In this document: one piece after another, positions 26,083-35,384 of the stretch | Layout: every line of letters starts with the position of its first letter | How positions within the stretch are numbered: the stretch's first letter is position 1 | Assembly: GCF_033546935.1 (NCBI RefSeq) | Contig: NZ_CP137854.1 | Span: 3,906,001-3,970,000 of the forward strand | Direction: 5' to 3' | Length of the DNA stretch: 64,000 nucleotides | From: Xylophilus sp. GOD-11R | GTDB taxonomy: Bacteria > Pseudomonadota > Gammaproteobacteria > Burkholderiales > Burkholderiaceae_C | Translations under genes and position numbers: made by a program | Notes under the pieces: generated by a model | Database searches by the model: none | What the model was told of the DNA's origin: nothing | What the model saw: the letters and a program-made list of their open reading frames with translations, nothing else

Positions 26083-28083
26083 CTACCCAGCCCCCCGCCG
26101 AAGCTCGGCGATCAAGGCCATCAACAAATGCGGCTGCAACGGCTTGGCCAGATGCGCATCGAACCCAGCCTCGATCGCCCGAGCCTTATCTTCCGGCCGA
26201 GCAAAAGCAGTGAACGCGATCGACAACAGCCGCCGACCGCCCCGGCCCTTCTCCAGCGCCCGCACCTGCCGAATCAACTCATACCCATCACGCCCCGGCA
26301 GCCCAATGTCGCTCACCAGCACATCGGGCCAACGTGACGCAAGCTGCACCAGCGCCCCATCGAAATGCGGCGCCAACGCCACCCGCGCCCCCCCGTCGGC
26401 CAGCACGACGGTGAGCATCTCGCTCGCATCGGCGTTGTCCTCGACGATCAGCACATCGAGCCCGTCGAGCGCACGCTCGCCCGAAGCATCCTGCTCGATG
26501 CCCCCGCGCCGCTCGTTCGCCGCATCCCCCTCGGCCACGCCGGCCGCCGGCACCGCCACCTGCAGCGTGACCCGCATGACACTGCCCTGCCCCAGACCTT
26601 CGCTGTGGGCGCTGGCGACACCGCCGTGCAGCTCGGCCAGGTGGCGCACGATGGACAGCCCCAGGCCCAGCCCGCCATGCAGCCGGTTGTCCGGCGAATC
26701 GCTCTGGCTGAAGCGGTCGAACAAGTGCTCCAGGAAGGCCGGCTCGATCCCCCGGCCGTGGTCGCGCACCTCCAGAACCAGCGTGTCGCCCTCGCGCTGC
26801 AAGGACAGCTCGACGCGGCCCCGGTCGTCCGAGAACTTGATGGCGTTGGTCAACAGATTCCACACGATCTGCTGGAAGCGGGTGACGTCGAGCCAGGCCG
26901 GCGCGTGCGCGCCGACCCGCCAGTCGAGCGCAACCTGCAGCGATTTCTCGTCGATGGCATCGCGCAGCGCGTCGACCGAAGCACTCACCACCTCGGCCGG
27001 GTCCACCGACTCGGGATCCAGCCGCAGCTTGCCGCTGTTGATGCGTGACACGTCGAGGATGTCCGCGATGATCCGGGCCTGCGCCTTCACGTTGCGGTCG
27101 ATCGCCTCCAGGCCTTTCATCAGCTCCGGCGACCCGCCGCGCCGGTGCAGGATGTGCACCCAGCCGGCGATGGAATTGAGCGGCGTGCGCAGCTCGTGCG
27201 AGAGCACCGCCACGAAGTCGTCCTTGGTGCGGCTGTGCCGCTCGGCGACGGCCCGCGCGGCCTGCTCACGCTCCAGCACTTCCTGGCGCCGCCGGTCGAG
27301 TTCGATGCGCTCGGACACGTCGACCGCGATGGCCACGCGCAAGCCCGGCTCCACGTGCGAGGAGATGCTCCACTCCAGGTGCACCAGCCGGCCGTCGGAG
27401 CGCATCAGCGGAAATTCGCCGAACCAGGGATTGCCTTCCTCGAAGGCGCCGACGGTCTTGTCCTGCACGAATTCCGCCCAGCCGGCAGGCGCGAATTCGG
27501 CGACCGCCCGGCCCACCAACCGGTCGGCGGACAGGCCCAACAAGGCAGCGAGCGCGGGATTGACGTCCGCCATGACGCCGTCCGAACGCACCAGCGCGAT
27601 GCCGCTGAGCGCCTGGCTGTAGACGGCGGCGAAGCGGGTGTCGGCGCGGCGTACGTTCTCTTCGGCGTTACGCGCGCGGATCAGCGCCTGCAGCGTAGCC
27701 AGCAACACCGCCGGTTCGGCCGGATGCACCAGATAGGCGTCGGCGCCGGCGTTCAGGCCTTCGACCTTGTCCTCGTTCTGCACATAGGCGGCCGACAGGT
27801 GGATCACCGGCAGCAGCATGGTGCGCGGGTCGGCGCGCAGCGTGCGACAGATGGTGAAGCCGTCGATGTCGGGGAGGTTCACGTCGAGCACCACCGCCGA
27901 TACCTGCCAGTTGCGTACCGCGTCCAGCGCCTCGGCGCCGGTGCCCACCTCCAGCGTCTGGAAGCCACCCACCCGGATGGTGCGCGCGTTGGCATAACGC
28001 ATGGCCGGGTCGTCTTCCACCACCAGCACCGTGTGCTGGCTGCGGTCGATCGAGGTGTTGATGTAGTTGCGGTCGACGGACAC
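26083..28083 (-). CDS. Hybrid histidine kinase REC-PAS-HisKA-HATPase-REC
   Basis: A 666-residue soluble protein. REC1 (about 18-135) has phospho-acceptor Asp in VVLDVNLPDIDG. A PAS domain (about 150-265) is followed by HisKA with AVLSHELRTPLNS, HATPase with an N box (NLLTNAIKF) and a G box (GGLGLGLSIV), and a C-terminal REC with VLVSDIGLPGRDG. The start is a GTG at 28083, 5 bp after the previous kinase gene. It is the last gene of the stressosome operon, so it may pass the stressosome signal on or integrate it. Codons in the last 450 bp are G-biased like the neighbouring ggt end. Confidence 0.9.
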   Translation of the reverse strand: MSVDRNYINTSIDRSQHTVLVVEDDPAMRYANARTIRVGGFQTLEVGTGAEALDAVRNWQVSAVVLDVNLPDIDGFTICRTLRADPRTMLLPVIHLSAAYVQNEDKVEGLNAGADAYLVHPAEPAVLLATLQALIRARNAEENVRRADTRFAAVYSQALSGIALVRSDGVMADVNPALAALLGLSADRLVGRAVAEFAPAGWAEFVQDKTVGAFEEGNPWFGEFPLMRSDGRLVHLEWSISSHVEPGLRVAIAVDVSERIELDRRRQEVLEREQAARAVAERHSRTKDDFVAVLSHELRTPLNSIAGWVHILHRRGGSPELMKGLEAIDRNVKAQARIIADILDVSRINSGKLRLDPESVDPAEVVSASVDALRDAIDEKSLQVALDWRVGAHAPAWLDVTRFQQIVWNLLTNAIKFSDDRGRVELSLQREGDTLVLEVRDHGRGIEPAFLEHLFDRFSQSDSPDNRLHGGLGLGLSIVRHLAELHGGVASAHSEGLGQGSVMRVTLQVAVPAAGVAEGDAANERRGGIEQDASGERALDGLDVLIVEDNADASEMLTVVLADGGARVALAPHFDGALVQLASRWPDVLVSDIGLPGRDGYELIRQVRALEKGRGGRRLLSIAFTAFARPEDKARAIEAGFDAHLAKPLQPHLLMALIAELRRGAG

Positions 28084-28088
28084 GGTTG

Positions 28089-28973
28089 TCAGGCCTCCGG
28101 AGAGTCGGTGCGCAGAGGCAGGCGGACCGAGAAGACCGAGCCTTCGCCGAGCGCGCTTTGCAGCGACACGGAGCCGCCGAGCAGGATCGCCAGATGCTTG
28201 CTTAGCGACAGCCCCAGCCCGGTTCCGCGCAGGCGTTTCTGCACCGGCGAATTGACCTGGGAGTAGTCGTCGAACACGGCCGAATGGAATTCAGGGGCGA
28301 TGCCGATGCCGGTGTCGGCCACCGAAAACACGACCGCTTCGTCGCCTTCGCGACGCACCGACACCCGGACCTCGCCACGCGCGGTGAACTTGAGCGCATT
28401 CGAGATGAAGTTGCGCAGGATCTGCGAGAGCTTGTGGTCGTCGGTGTAGAGGCGCGGCAGGCCCTCGGGCTCCTCGAACACCAGGATCACCTCCGGGTTG
28501 TCGAGCACCGGCTTGAACATGCCACGCAGCGCCTGAAACAGATCGACCAGTTCGAACCACGCCGGCGAGATCTCGACCCGCCCGGCCTCCACCTTGGCCA
28601 GGTCGAGCAGGTCGTCGACCATGTCGGCGAACTCGGCAGACGAGCTCTGAATGAAGCCGACCTGCCGCGCCTGCTCGGGCGTGAGCGTGCCGTCGGTGTG
28701 CTCGGCCAGCAGCCGCGAGATGCTGCGGATGGAATTGATCGGCGTGCGGAACTCGTGGCTCATGTAGGCCAGGAAACGGCTCTTGAGCTCGGTGGCGCGG
28801 CGCAGTTGTTCGGCCTGCGCGTCGAGCTCGGCGTAGAGCGCCACCACGCCGCGGTTGGTTTCTTCCAGTTCGGCCCGCAGCTCGGCGGCCTCGGCCAGGG
28901 CGCGGGCGAGCGCGCCTTGCCCGTCCTCCGTGTCCTGCACGGGGGTGGGCGTCTGGTCGGTGGTGTCGGACAT
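28089..28973 (-). CDS. Soluble sensor histidine kinase
   Basis: A 294-residue kinase without membrane helices or a recognisable sensor domain. A coiled coil at about 22-65 (ARALAEAAELRAELEETNRG onward) leads into HisKA (AYMSHEFRTPINSI) and HATPase (NFISNALKFTARG; RGTGLGLSLSK). It is encoded between the RsbX-like fusion and a hybrid kinase. With no input domain, it probably takes its cue from the stressosome proteins or from the hybrid kinase's REC domain; this is inference from gene order. Confidence 0.88.
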   Translation of the reverse strand: MSDTTDQTPTPVQDTEDGQGALARALAEAAELRAELEETNRGVVALYAELDAQAEQLRRATELKSRFLAYMSHEFRTPINSIRSISRLLAEHTDGTLTPEQARQVGFIQSSSAEFADMVDDLLDLAKVEAGRVEISPAWFELVDLFQALRGMFKPVLDNPEVILVFEEPEGLPRLYTDDHKLSQILRNFISNALKFTARGEVRVSVRREGDEAVVFSVADTGIGIAPEFHSAVFDDYSQVNSPVQKRLRGTGLGLSLSKHLAILLGGSVSLQSALGEGSVFSVRLPLRTDSPEA

Positions 28974-29020
28974 GAAGGCGTTTCTCGGGGCGTGAGGAGC
29001 GTTGTGGGGAATCGGCGGTT

Positions 29021-30055
29021 TCAATGCACACGGCGCAGCACGACCACGGTGGCGTCGTCGCGCTTGCGGCTGTGCTCGCGCAGCAGCAGGGCCGCTACCA
29101 GCGCCGGGTCGCGGTCCATCAGGGGCCGGATGCGCGACGGATCCCAGCGGGTCTCGATGCCGTCGCTCAGCACGATGACCATGGCGTAGGGCGGCAGCGC
29201 CATCACGGCCTCCTGCGCACGTCGCATCTGGAGGCCCAAGGTGCCGTGCTGGGTGACCATGCTGCGGTCGAACACGCCGGAGACGATGCGCGCCACGACG
29301 TTGCCGGCGCCGGCGCAACGCACGGTCTGGCCGTCGAGCCGCAGGCAGCACACGGCTGCGCCGCGCGTGGTCTGCAGCGCGACGTGGATCGCGTCGAGCA
29401 ACCCGGCCATCGCGCCGAAGGGCTGTGCGCGGAACTCGCCGGACGCCGCCTGCGAGGCCTTGGCCGCTTCCGGGCCGTGGCCCAGGCCATCGGCCACCAT
29501 CAGCGAGGCCTGTTCGCCGTCGAGTGCGAGCGCCCAGGCGTCGCCGTGCGCCACTTCGCCGGGCGCCGCGACATTCACCGCCCCGACCTCGACGACCCCG
29601 GGCGCAAGCGCGATGGCCGGCGCATCGAGCCGGCGCACCCGCGCCACGCAAAGCGTGCCGCCGGGCACGGTGTCGGTGGGAATGCTGGAGTGGATGTCGA
29701 ACTCGTCGGCCAGCCGGCGCACGGCGCCCAGGCCGGTACCGGGGCTGCTGCCGTTGCCGGTGGAATAGCCATCGCTCATGCAGCGCGCCATGTCGGTGAT
29801 GCCCGGGCCTTCATCGATGGAGATGACCTCCACGTCGCCACGGTCGGGCCGCGATGCAATGAGCAGTTGGCCCGCCTTGGCGTGGCGTTGGAGGTTGGAG
29901 CCGAGCTCGGTCACCACCAGCGCCAGCCGGCCGGCCTCGACCTCACCCAGACCGATCTCGCGCGCCAGATGCGCAGCGTGGCGCCGCGCCTCGCCAACCC
30001 GACTCGCGTCGTCGATCGGGAAGGCGGTGTGGGTCCAGCCCGCGATTATTTCCAC
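29021..30055 (-). CDS. RsbT-like ATPase fused to RsbX-like PP2C phosphatase
   Basis: A 344-residue two-domain protein. An HATPase_c anti-sigma-type kinase (about 10-140) has ALVVTELGSNLQRHAKAG, SIDEGPGITD and SPGTGLGAVRR. A SpoIIE/RsbX-type phosphatase (about 160-344) has VADGLGHGPEA and VLSDGIETRWD. In stressosome systems RsbX resets phosphorylated RsbR/RsbS. The GTG start at 30055 overlaps the rsbT end by ten bases. The fused kinase half is separate from the stand-alone RsbT next door. Confidence 0.88.
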   Translation of the reverse strand: MEIIAGWTHTAFPIDDASRVGEARRHAAHLAREIGLGEVEAGRLALVVTELGSNLQRHAKAGQLLIASRPDRGDVEVISIDEGPGITDMARCMSDGYSTGNGSSPGTGLGAVRRLADEFDIHSSIPTDTVPGGTLCVARVRRLDAPAIALAPGVVEVGAVNVAAPGEVAHGDAWALALDGEQASLMVADGLGHGPEAAKASQAASGEFRAQPFGAMAGLLDAIHVALQTTRGAAVCCLRLDGQTVRCAGAGNVVARIVSGVFDRSMVTQHGTLGLQMRRAQEAVMALPPYAMVIVLSDGIETRWDPSRIRPLMDRDPALVAALLLREHSRKRDDATVVVLRRVH

Positions 30056-30426
30056 TTGGTGATGCTGACCCGCGTTCCCTGTCCGGGCGCTGACTGCAGG
30101 TCGAAATCGTTCACGAGTCGTTTGCTGCCCGGCAGGCCCAGGCCCATGCCACTGCCGCTGGTCCAGCCGTCGGTGAGCGCGAGCTTGAGGTCGGCAATGC
30201 CGGGGCCTTGGTCCTCGAAGTGGAGTTGCAACCCGCGCCGGCCGTTGGCTTCCACGATCTCCCAGCGCATCTGGCCGCCGCCGCCGTGGATCAGCGTGTT
30301 GCGCGACAGCTCGCTGGCCGCGGTGATCATCTTGGTCTGGTCGACGAGCGACAGCTTGAGTTCCTGGCAGAGCGTACGCACCATCTGGCGGCTGACGACG
30401 ATGTGCTGCTCGGTCTCGATCGGCAT
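30046..30426 (-). CDS. rsbT: Stressosome serine/threonine kinase RsbT
   Basis: A 126-residue GHKL ATPase, the length of Bacillus RsbT. It has N-box ASELSRNTLIHGGGG, G1 box FEDQGPGIAD and G2 GSGMGLGLPGSKRL. RsbT is held by RsbR/RsbS, phosphorylates them on stress, and is released to act on a partner. The classical partner RsbU is not encoded here; the RsbT-RsbX fusion and two histidine kinases follow instead. MPIETEQHIVV is the chosen start, 13 bp past rsbS. Confidence 0.92.
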   Translation of the reverse strand: MPIETEQHIVVSRQMVRTLCQELKLSLVDQTKMITAASELSRNTLIHGGGGQMRWEIVEANGRRGLQLHFEDQGPGIADLKLALTDGWTSGSGMGLGLPGSKRLVNDFDLQSAPGQGTRVSITKWK

Positions 30427-30439
30427 GCTGCCGCTGGGT

Positions 30440-30814
30440 TCAGCGGCCAAGAAGCTGCTCCTCGCGCGCCCGGCGCAAAAGCTCCATGCCGCGCTCCACA
30501 TTCAGCGCGGTTTTCACGCCGTCGAGCGACAGGCCGAGCTCCACCAGCGTGATGGCCACCGCCGGCTGCATGCCGACGACCACCGTGGTGGCCGACAGGA
30601 TGCGGGCGATGCCCGAAATACTGGTGAGCATGCGGCCGACGAAGGAATCGACGATCTCCAGCGCCGAGATGTCGATCATCACGCCGCTGGCCCCGGTGGT
30701 GGCGATCTTGTTGGCCAGATCGTCCTGGAGTGTGATGGCCATCTGGTCCTGCATGTCGACCTGGATGGTCACCAGCAGGGTGTCGCCCATGCGAAGGATT
30801 GGAATGCGATCCAT
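30440..30814 (-). CDS. rsbS: Stressosome STAS protein RsbS
   Basis: A 124-residue single STAS domain. Its phospho-acceptor region DISALEIVDSF (48-58) is intact. RsbS forms the stressosome core with RsbR and traps RsbT until phosphorylated. It is 16 bp downstream of rsbR and 13 bp upstream of rsbT. Confidence 0.93.
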   Translation of the reverse strand: MDRIPILRMGDTLLVTIQVDMQDQMAITLQDDLANKIATTGASGVMIDISALEIVDSFVGRMLTSISGIARILSATTVVVGMQPAVAITLVELGLSLDGVKTALNVERGMELLRRAREEQLLGR

Positions 30815-30830
30815 GCGGTGCGGGCTCCGT

Positions 30831-31679
30831 TCAGGCCTGGCCGCGCGTGATGCGCCAGCCGGTCTTCTGCAGGGCCAGCGCCAGTGCGTCGGCCAGCGAG
30901 GCCTTGGTGTTGATGCCTTCGAGGTCGATGCCCAGGTGCACGATGGTCTGCGCGATCTGCGGCCGGATCCCGCTGATGATGCAGTCCGCGCCCATCAGGC
31001 GGATGGCGGTCACGGTTTTCAGCAGGTGCTGCGCGACCAGGGTGTCGACCGTGGGCACGCCGGTGATGTCGATGATGGCGAGCTCGGACTCGGTCTCCAC
31101 GATGCGCTGCAGCAGTGTCTCCATGACCACCTGCGTGCGGTTGCTGTCGAGGATGCCGATCATGGGCACCGCCAGCACGCCGTCCCACAGCTTGATGACG
31201 GGGGTGGAGAGCTCGAGCAGCTCTTCCTGCTGGCGCCGGATGATGTCTTCGCGCGAATGCTGGAAGCTGTTGACCGTGCGCTGCGCCATACGGTCGATCA
31301 GCGAGGTGACGCTCCACAGTGCAGCCGACAACGCCTTGGGATCCTTCTCGTACTGCACCTGCAGCAGCTCGAAGAGCGGCTTCTTGAGCGCCAGCACGAA
31401 TACGCTGGTGTCGCCGGCAGCCTGGCCCTTGGCCGCCCGCGACCTGGAAAGGGATTCGAGCGTCTGGCGAACGCCTGACCAGTCCGGAGAATCGAGATTG
31501 TCGAGGTCGCCGTCGGCGGCCACACCCGCGCGCAACTGCTGGAGCAGGTCGGCGGCTTCCACCAGCGCGGTGCGGCGTGCATTGGGTTCGGTGACGCCGG
31601 CTTCGCTCAGCCAAACGTCCAGGATGGCGGCCTCGTCGGCGCCGATTGCGGCAGAGATCGCCGTGTTTTCACTTTTCAT
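30831..31679 (-). CDS. rsbR: Stressosome sensor protein RsbR
   Basis: A 282-residue protein. An N-terminal RsbRD-type helical sensor domain (about 15-150) is followed by a STAS domain (about 155-275) with the expected phospho-Thr region [14 protein letters not shown]. The N-terminal domain is not the globin-like fold of Bacillus RsbRA, so the signal is unknown. It is the first gene of the operon. The leader carries an octamer tandem repeat. Confidence 0.9.
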   Translation of the reverse strand: MKSENTAISAAIGADEAAILDVWLSEAGVTEPNARRTALVEAADLLQQLRAGVAADGDLDNLDSPDWSGVRQTLESLSRSRAAKGQAAGDTSVFVLALKKPLFELLQVQYEKDPKALSAALWSVTSLIDRMAQRTVNSFQHSREDIIRRQQEELLELSTPVIKLWDGVLAVPMIGILDSNRTQVVMETLLQRIVETESELAIIDITGVPTVDTLVAQHLLKTVTAIRLMGADCIISGIRPQIAQTIVHLGIDLEGINTKASLADALALALQKTGWRITRGQA

Positions 31680-31794
31680 CTGAATTCCTGGTGGTGTCGG
31701 GCCATGGCGATGCCGCGCGGCGCCGAGGCTTTTTTTGCCGGTTCCGGGGGGCAGATTCTAGGTGAGGAAGTCGCACGGCCGGCCGAGAGCGAGC

Positions 31795-31846
31795 GGCCCG
31801 CAGGCCCGCAGGCCCGCAGGCCCGCAGGCCCGCAGGCAGGCAGGCA
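31795..31846. repeat. Tandem octamer repeat (GGCCCGCA)5 then (GGCA)3
   Basis: Five perfect GGCCCGCA units (31795-31834) are followed by three GGCA units, then more GGC-rich sequence to about 31872. It lies in the gap between the aldo/keto reductase stop and the rsbR start, where the stressosome promoter must lie. Slippage here would change spacing upstream of the operon. Confidence 0.85.
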
Positions 31847-31874
31847 GGCGGCCGGCGGCCGGCGGGCAGGGTCG

Positions 31875-31893
31875 GCGCGGCGAAGCGCCGCGC
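31875..31893. other. GC-rich stem-loop after the aldo/keto reductase gene
   Basis: A perfect 8-bp stem (GCGCGGCG/CGCCGCGC) with a three-base loop sits just past the stop codon at 31896. There is no T run, so it may stabilise the mRNA 3' end or act as a weak terminator. Confidence 0.5.
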
Positions 31894-31895
31894 GA

Positions 31896-32906
31896 TCAGT
31901 GGTGGCCGATGATCGCGTGCGGCAGGTAGGGTGCTTCCAGCCGGGCGATGTCCTCGTCGGACAGCACCAGCTCGCAGGCGGCCGCGGCCTGGTCGAGCTG
32001 CCAGGTCTTGCTGGCGCCGATGACCGGCGCCGCCACGCCCTTGTGCAGCAGCCAGGCGTAGGCCACGGTGGCATGGCCCACACCGCGTGCCGCCGCCACC
32101 TCGCCGAGCGCGGCGACCACGGCGAAGTCGCAGTCGCGGTAATACCAGCGCTGGGCCACGTCGTCGAGCTGCGCGCGGCTGGTCTGCGCCGCCTTGGCGT
32201 CGCCGGCGCCGCGGTTGCCGGCCAGGAAGCCGCGCGCCAGCGGGCTGTAGGGGATCAGCGCCACGCCCTGGTCGTGGCAGAGAGGATTCATCTCGCGCTC
32301 TTCTTCCCGGTAGGCGAGGTTGTAATGGTTCTGCATGGAGACGAAGGGCGTCCAGCCGCGCTCGCGGGCGATCTGCTGGCACTTGGCGAACTGCCAGGCG
32401 TACATGCTGCTCGCGCCCAGGTAGCGCACCTTGCCGCTCTTGACGATGTCGTGCAGCGCTTCCATGGTTTCCTCGATCGGCGTGTCGGGGTCGAAGCGGT
32501 GGATCTGCCACAGGTCGATGTAGTCGGTGCCCAGCCGCTGCAGCGAGGCGTCGATGGCGTGGAACAGCCGCTTGCGCGAGAGCCCGCCGCGGTTGGGCGC
32601 CCACACCGGATGGGCCGAGCTGTAGGCCAGGTCGACCGGATGGAACACCTTGCTGGAGATGACCACTTCTTCCCGCCGGCAGAACTCGCGCACGAAGCGG
32701 CCGGTGAGCACCTCGGATTCGCCGGCCGAATAGAGATCGGCGGTGTCGAAGAAATTGATGCCTGCCTCCACCGCGTGGCGCACCACCGGGCGCGAGGCCT
32801 CTTCCTCCATGATCCAGGGCCGCCAGCGGGCGGTGCCGTAGGTGAGCATGCCCAGCGCGATGCGCGAGACCTTCAGGCCGGTGCGGCCGAGGTTGGTGTA
32901 GTTCAT
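31896..32906 (-). CDS. Aldo/keto reductase
   Basis: A 336-residue TIM-barrel NADPH reductase of the AKR superfamily (Tas/YajO-like branch). It begins [19 protein letters not shown]. The catalytic Asp/Tyr are in [14 protein letters not shown], Lys in VVISSKV, and His in LWQIHRFD. It is the distal gene of the LacI-linked catabolic operon and overlaps the CoA-ligase stop by four bases. It may reduce an aldehyde or ketone intermediate; the substrate is not predictable. Confidence 0.9.
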   Translation of the reverse strand: MNYTNLGRTGLKVSRIALGMLTYGTARWRPWIMEEEASRPVVRHAVEAGINFFDTADLYSAGESEVLTGRFVREFCRREEVVISSKVFHPVDLAYSSAHPVWAPNRGGLSRKRLFHAIDASLQRLGTDYIDLWQIHRFDPDTPIEETMEALHDIVKSGKVRYLGASSMYAWQFAKCQQIARERGWTPFVSMQNHYNLAYREEEREMNPLCHDQGVALIPYSPLARGFLAGNRGAGDAKAAQTSRAQLDDVAQRWYYRDCDFAVVAALGEVAAARGVGHATVAYAWLLHKGVAAPVIGASKTWQLDQAAAACELVLSDEDIARLEAPYLPHAIIGHH

Positions 32907-34531
32907 GGCGTCTCCGTCTTCTCGGGTGGGCACACGGTGTCCCGCAGCCGGTTCTTCTGCATCTTGCCGGTCGGCCCGAGCGGGATCGCGTCGACGAAGA
33001 CCACGTCGTCCGGTATCCACCAGCGCGCCACCTTGCCGTCGAAGAAACGCAGCAGCTCGTCGCGCTCCACCTGCGCCCCCGGGCGCCGTACCACCACCAG
33101 CAGCGGCCGCTCGTCCCATTTGGGATGCGGCACGCCGACACAGGCGGCCAGCGCCACTGCCGGATGCGCGACGGCGATGCATTCGATGTCGATCGAGCTG
33201 ATCCATTCGCCACCGCTCTTGATGACGTCCTTGGCCCGGTCGGTGATGCGCATGAAGCCGTCGGCGTCGATGGTGGCGACGTCGCCGGTGGGAAACCAGC
33301 CGTCCTGCAGCGGGCTATTGCCGGCACGGAAATAGGAGCTGGTCACCCACGGCCCGCGGATCATCAGCTCGCCCGGGCTGCGGCCGTCCCAGGGGAGTTC
33401 GGCGCCCCGGGCATCGACGACCTTCATGTCGACGCCGAAGATCGCCCGCCCCTGTTTGGCCTGCAGCGCCAGGCGTTCGTCGGCGGGGCGATCGTGGTGG
33501 TGCGCCTTGAGGGTGCTGGTCGTGGCCAGCGGGCTTGTTTCGGTCATGCCCCAGCCGTGCATCACATGTACGCCATAGCGTTCCTGGAACTCCCGGATCA
33601 TCGACGGCGGGCAGGCCGAGCCGCCGATGCCGGTGAGGCGCAGGGTGTGGAAGCGCAGGCCCCGCTCACCCACGTGGGCCAGCAGGCCCTGCCAGATCGT
33701 CGGCACGCCGGAGGCGATGGTCACGCCCTCGGCCTCGAACAGTTCGTAGAGGCTGGCGCCGTCGAGCCGCGGGCCGGGAAACACCATCTTGGCGCCCACC
33801 ATGCAGGCCGCGTAAGGCAGCCCCCAGGCATTGACGTGGTACATGGGCACCACCGGCAGGATCGCGTCGGTGGCCGAGCAGCCCACCGCGTCCGGCAGCG
33901 CCACGGCGAAGGCGTGCAGCACGCTGGAACGGTGGCTGTAGAGCACCCCTTTGGGATGGCCGGTGGTGCCGGAGGTATAGCAGAGGCCGGAGGCGGCGGC
34001 CTCGTCGAACACCGGCCAGTCGTAGTCGTCGGAGGCGGCCTCCAGCAGTTCCTCGTAGCAGAGCAGTCCGGCAATGCTGCTGTGCGCCGGCATGTGGGCG
34101 CGGTCGGTCATGGCGACCAGGGCACGCACGCCGCCCAGGCGCGGCGCGATCTCTTCGACCAGCGCGAGAAAGCTCAGATCGAAGAACAGCACCTGGTCGT
34201 CCGCGTCGTTCAGCATCCAGACCAGCTGGTCGGCATGCAGTCGCGGATTGGCCGTGTGCACCACCGCGGCCATGCCGCTGATCGCGTAGTACAGCTCCAT
34301 GTGCCGATAGCCGTTCCAGGCGAGCGTGGCGACGCGCTGATCCGCCGCCACGCCGAGCGCGGCCAGCGCGTTGGCCAGGCGACGGGCGCGGGCGGCAAAG
34401 GCGCGGTAGTCGTAGCGGTGGATGTCGCCTTCCACGCGCCGCGAGACGATCTCGCGCTCGCCGTGGTGGCGCTCGGCATGGCGCAGCAGGGAAGAGATCA
34501 GCAGCGGCTGCTGCATCATCGTGGAGAGCAT
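32903..34531 (-). CDS. Acyl-CoA ligase (AMP-binding family)
   Basis: A 542-residue ANL-superfamily enzyme close to medium/long-chain fatty-acid CoA ligases. It has the P-loop [22 protein letters not shown], the hinge [19 protein letters not shown], and the catalytic Lys region [13 protein letters not shown]. It activates a carboxylic acid to the acyl-CoA via acyl-AMP. In this operon it probably activates an acid released by the preceding oxidoreductases. Start at 34531; alternative ATGs lie four and five codons downstream. Confidence 0.92.
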   Translation of the reverse strand: MLSTMMQQPLLISSLLRHAERHHGEREIVSRRVEGDIHRYDYRAFAARARRLANALAALGVAADQRVATLAWNGYRHMELYYAISGMAAVVHTANPRLHADQLVWMLNDADDQVLFFDLSFLALVEEIAPRLGGVRALVAMTDRAHMPAHSSIAGLLCYEELLEAASDDYDWPVFDEAAASGLCYTSGTTGHPKGVLYSHRSSVLHAFAVALPDAVGCSATDAILPVVPMYHVNAWGLPYAACMVGAKMVFPGPRLDGASLYELFEAEGVTIASGVPTIWQGLLAHVGERGLRFHTLRLTGIGGSACPPSMIREFQERYGVHVMHGWGMTETSPLATTSTLKAHHHDRPADERLALQAKQGRAIFGVDMKVVDARGAELPWDGRSPGELMIRGPWVTSSYFRAGNSPLQDGWFPTGDVATIDADGFMRITDRAKDVIKSGGEWISSIDIECIAVAHPAVALAACVGVPHPKWDERPLLVVVRRPGAQVERDELLRFFDGKVARWWIPDDVVFVDAIPLGPTGKMQKNRLRDTVCPPEKTETP

Positions 34532-34552
34532 GCGAGAAGCCCTTTCTTCGTC

Positions 34553-35365
34553 TCAGACGCTGAGCGCGCCGTCGACCGGCAGCAGCACGCCCGAGACGTA
34601 GGCCGCCTCGTCCGACACCAGGAACAGCGCCGCGTTGGCCACGTCCCAGCAGCTGCCCTGCCGGCCCATGGGGCAGCGTGCGTCGCGCTCGGCCAGGATC
34701 GCGGCGAACTCCTCGGGGCTCTTGTCGCGAAACAGCGTGCGGATGTGCGGCGTGTCGATCATGCCGGGCAGGATCGCGTTGCAGCGGATGCCCTTGGGCG
34801 CATAGGTGCGCGCCATCACGCGGGTGAGCTGGTTGAGCGCGGCCTTCGAGGTGTTGTAGGAGATGAATTCCACCGTGGTCCAGCGCAGGCTGGCGGTGGA
34901 CGACACGTTGACGATGGCGCCGCGGCCGGCGCGCTCCATGTGCGGCAGCACTTCCTTGCAGGCCAGGAAGACGCTTTTCAGGTTGACGTCGTGCACCCGG
35001 TCCCAGTCGTCCTCGGAGGTGTCCACCACGCCGCCGCGCACCTCGATGCCGACGTTGTTGTAGAGGATGTCGATGCGACCGAAACGCTCGACCGTCTGCG
35101 CCACCACCGCGCTCACCTGCGCATGGCGCGCAGCGTCGGCCTGCAGGGCCACGGCCCGGCCGCCCTCCTCCACGATCTGGCGCACGGTGTCTTCGGCCGC
35201 GGCCAGCTGCAGGTCGACCACCACTACCGTCGCGCCCTGGCGGGCGAAGGTCAGCGCCACCGCCTGGCCATTGCTCGGGCCGCCGTCGGCCGAGGAGCTG
35301 CCGCCGCCGATCAGCAGGCAGACCCGGCCGGCGAGCCGCTGAACTGCCTCGTGTTTCGTGTTCAT
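34553..35365 (-). CDS. SDR family oxidoreductase
   Basis: A 270-residue classical-type SDR. The nucleotide loop is unusually long (IGGGSSSADGGPSNGQA). NNVGIEV, the catalytic Ser (NVSSTAS) and YNTSK (YxxxK) are present. It lies 21 bp upstream of the CoA ligase and 19 bp downstream of the zinc/quinone oxidoreductase. It is likely an NAD(P)-linked alcohol/ketone step in the operon's pathway. Confidence 0.88.
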   Translation of the reverse strand: MNTKHEAVQRLAGRVCLLIGGGSSSADGGPSNGQAVALTFARQGATVVVVDLQLAAAEDTVRQIVEEGGRAVALQADAARHAQVSAVVAQTVERFGRIDILYNNVGIEVRGGVVDTSEDDWDRVHDVNLKSVFLACKEVLPHMERAGRGAIVNVSSTASLRWTTVEFISYNTSKAALNQLTRVMARTYAPKGIRCNAILPGMIDTPHIRTLFRDKSPEEFAAILAERDARCPMGRQGSCWDVANAALFLVSDEAAYVSGVLLPVDGALSV

Positions 35366-35384
35366 GCCTGGTTCGCTTTCCTGG

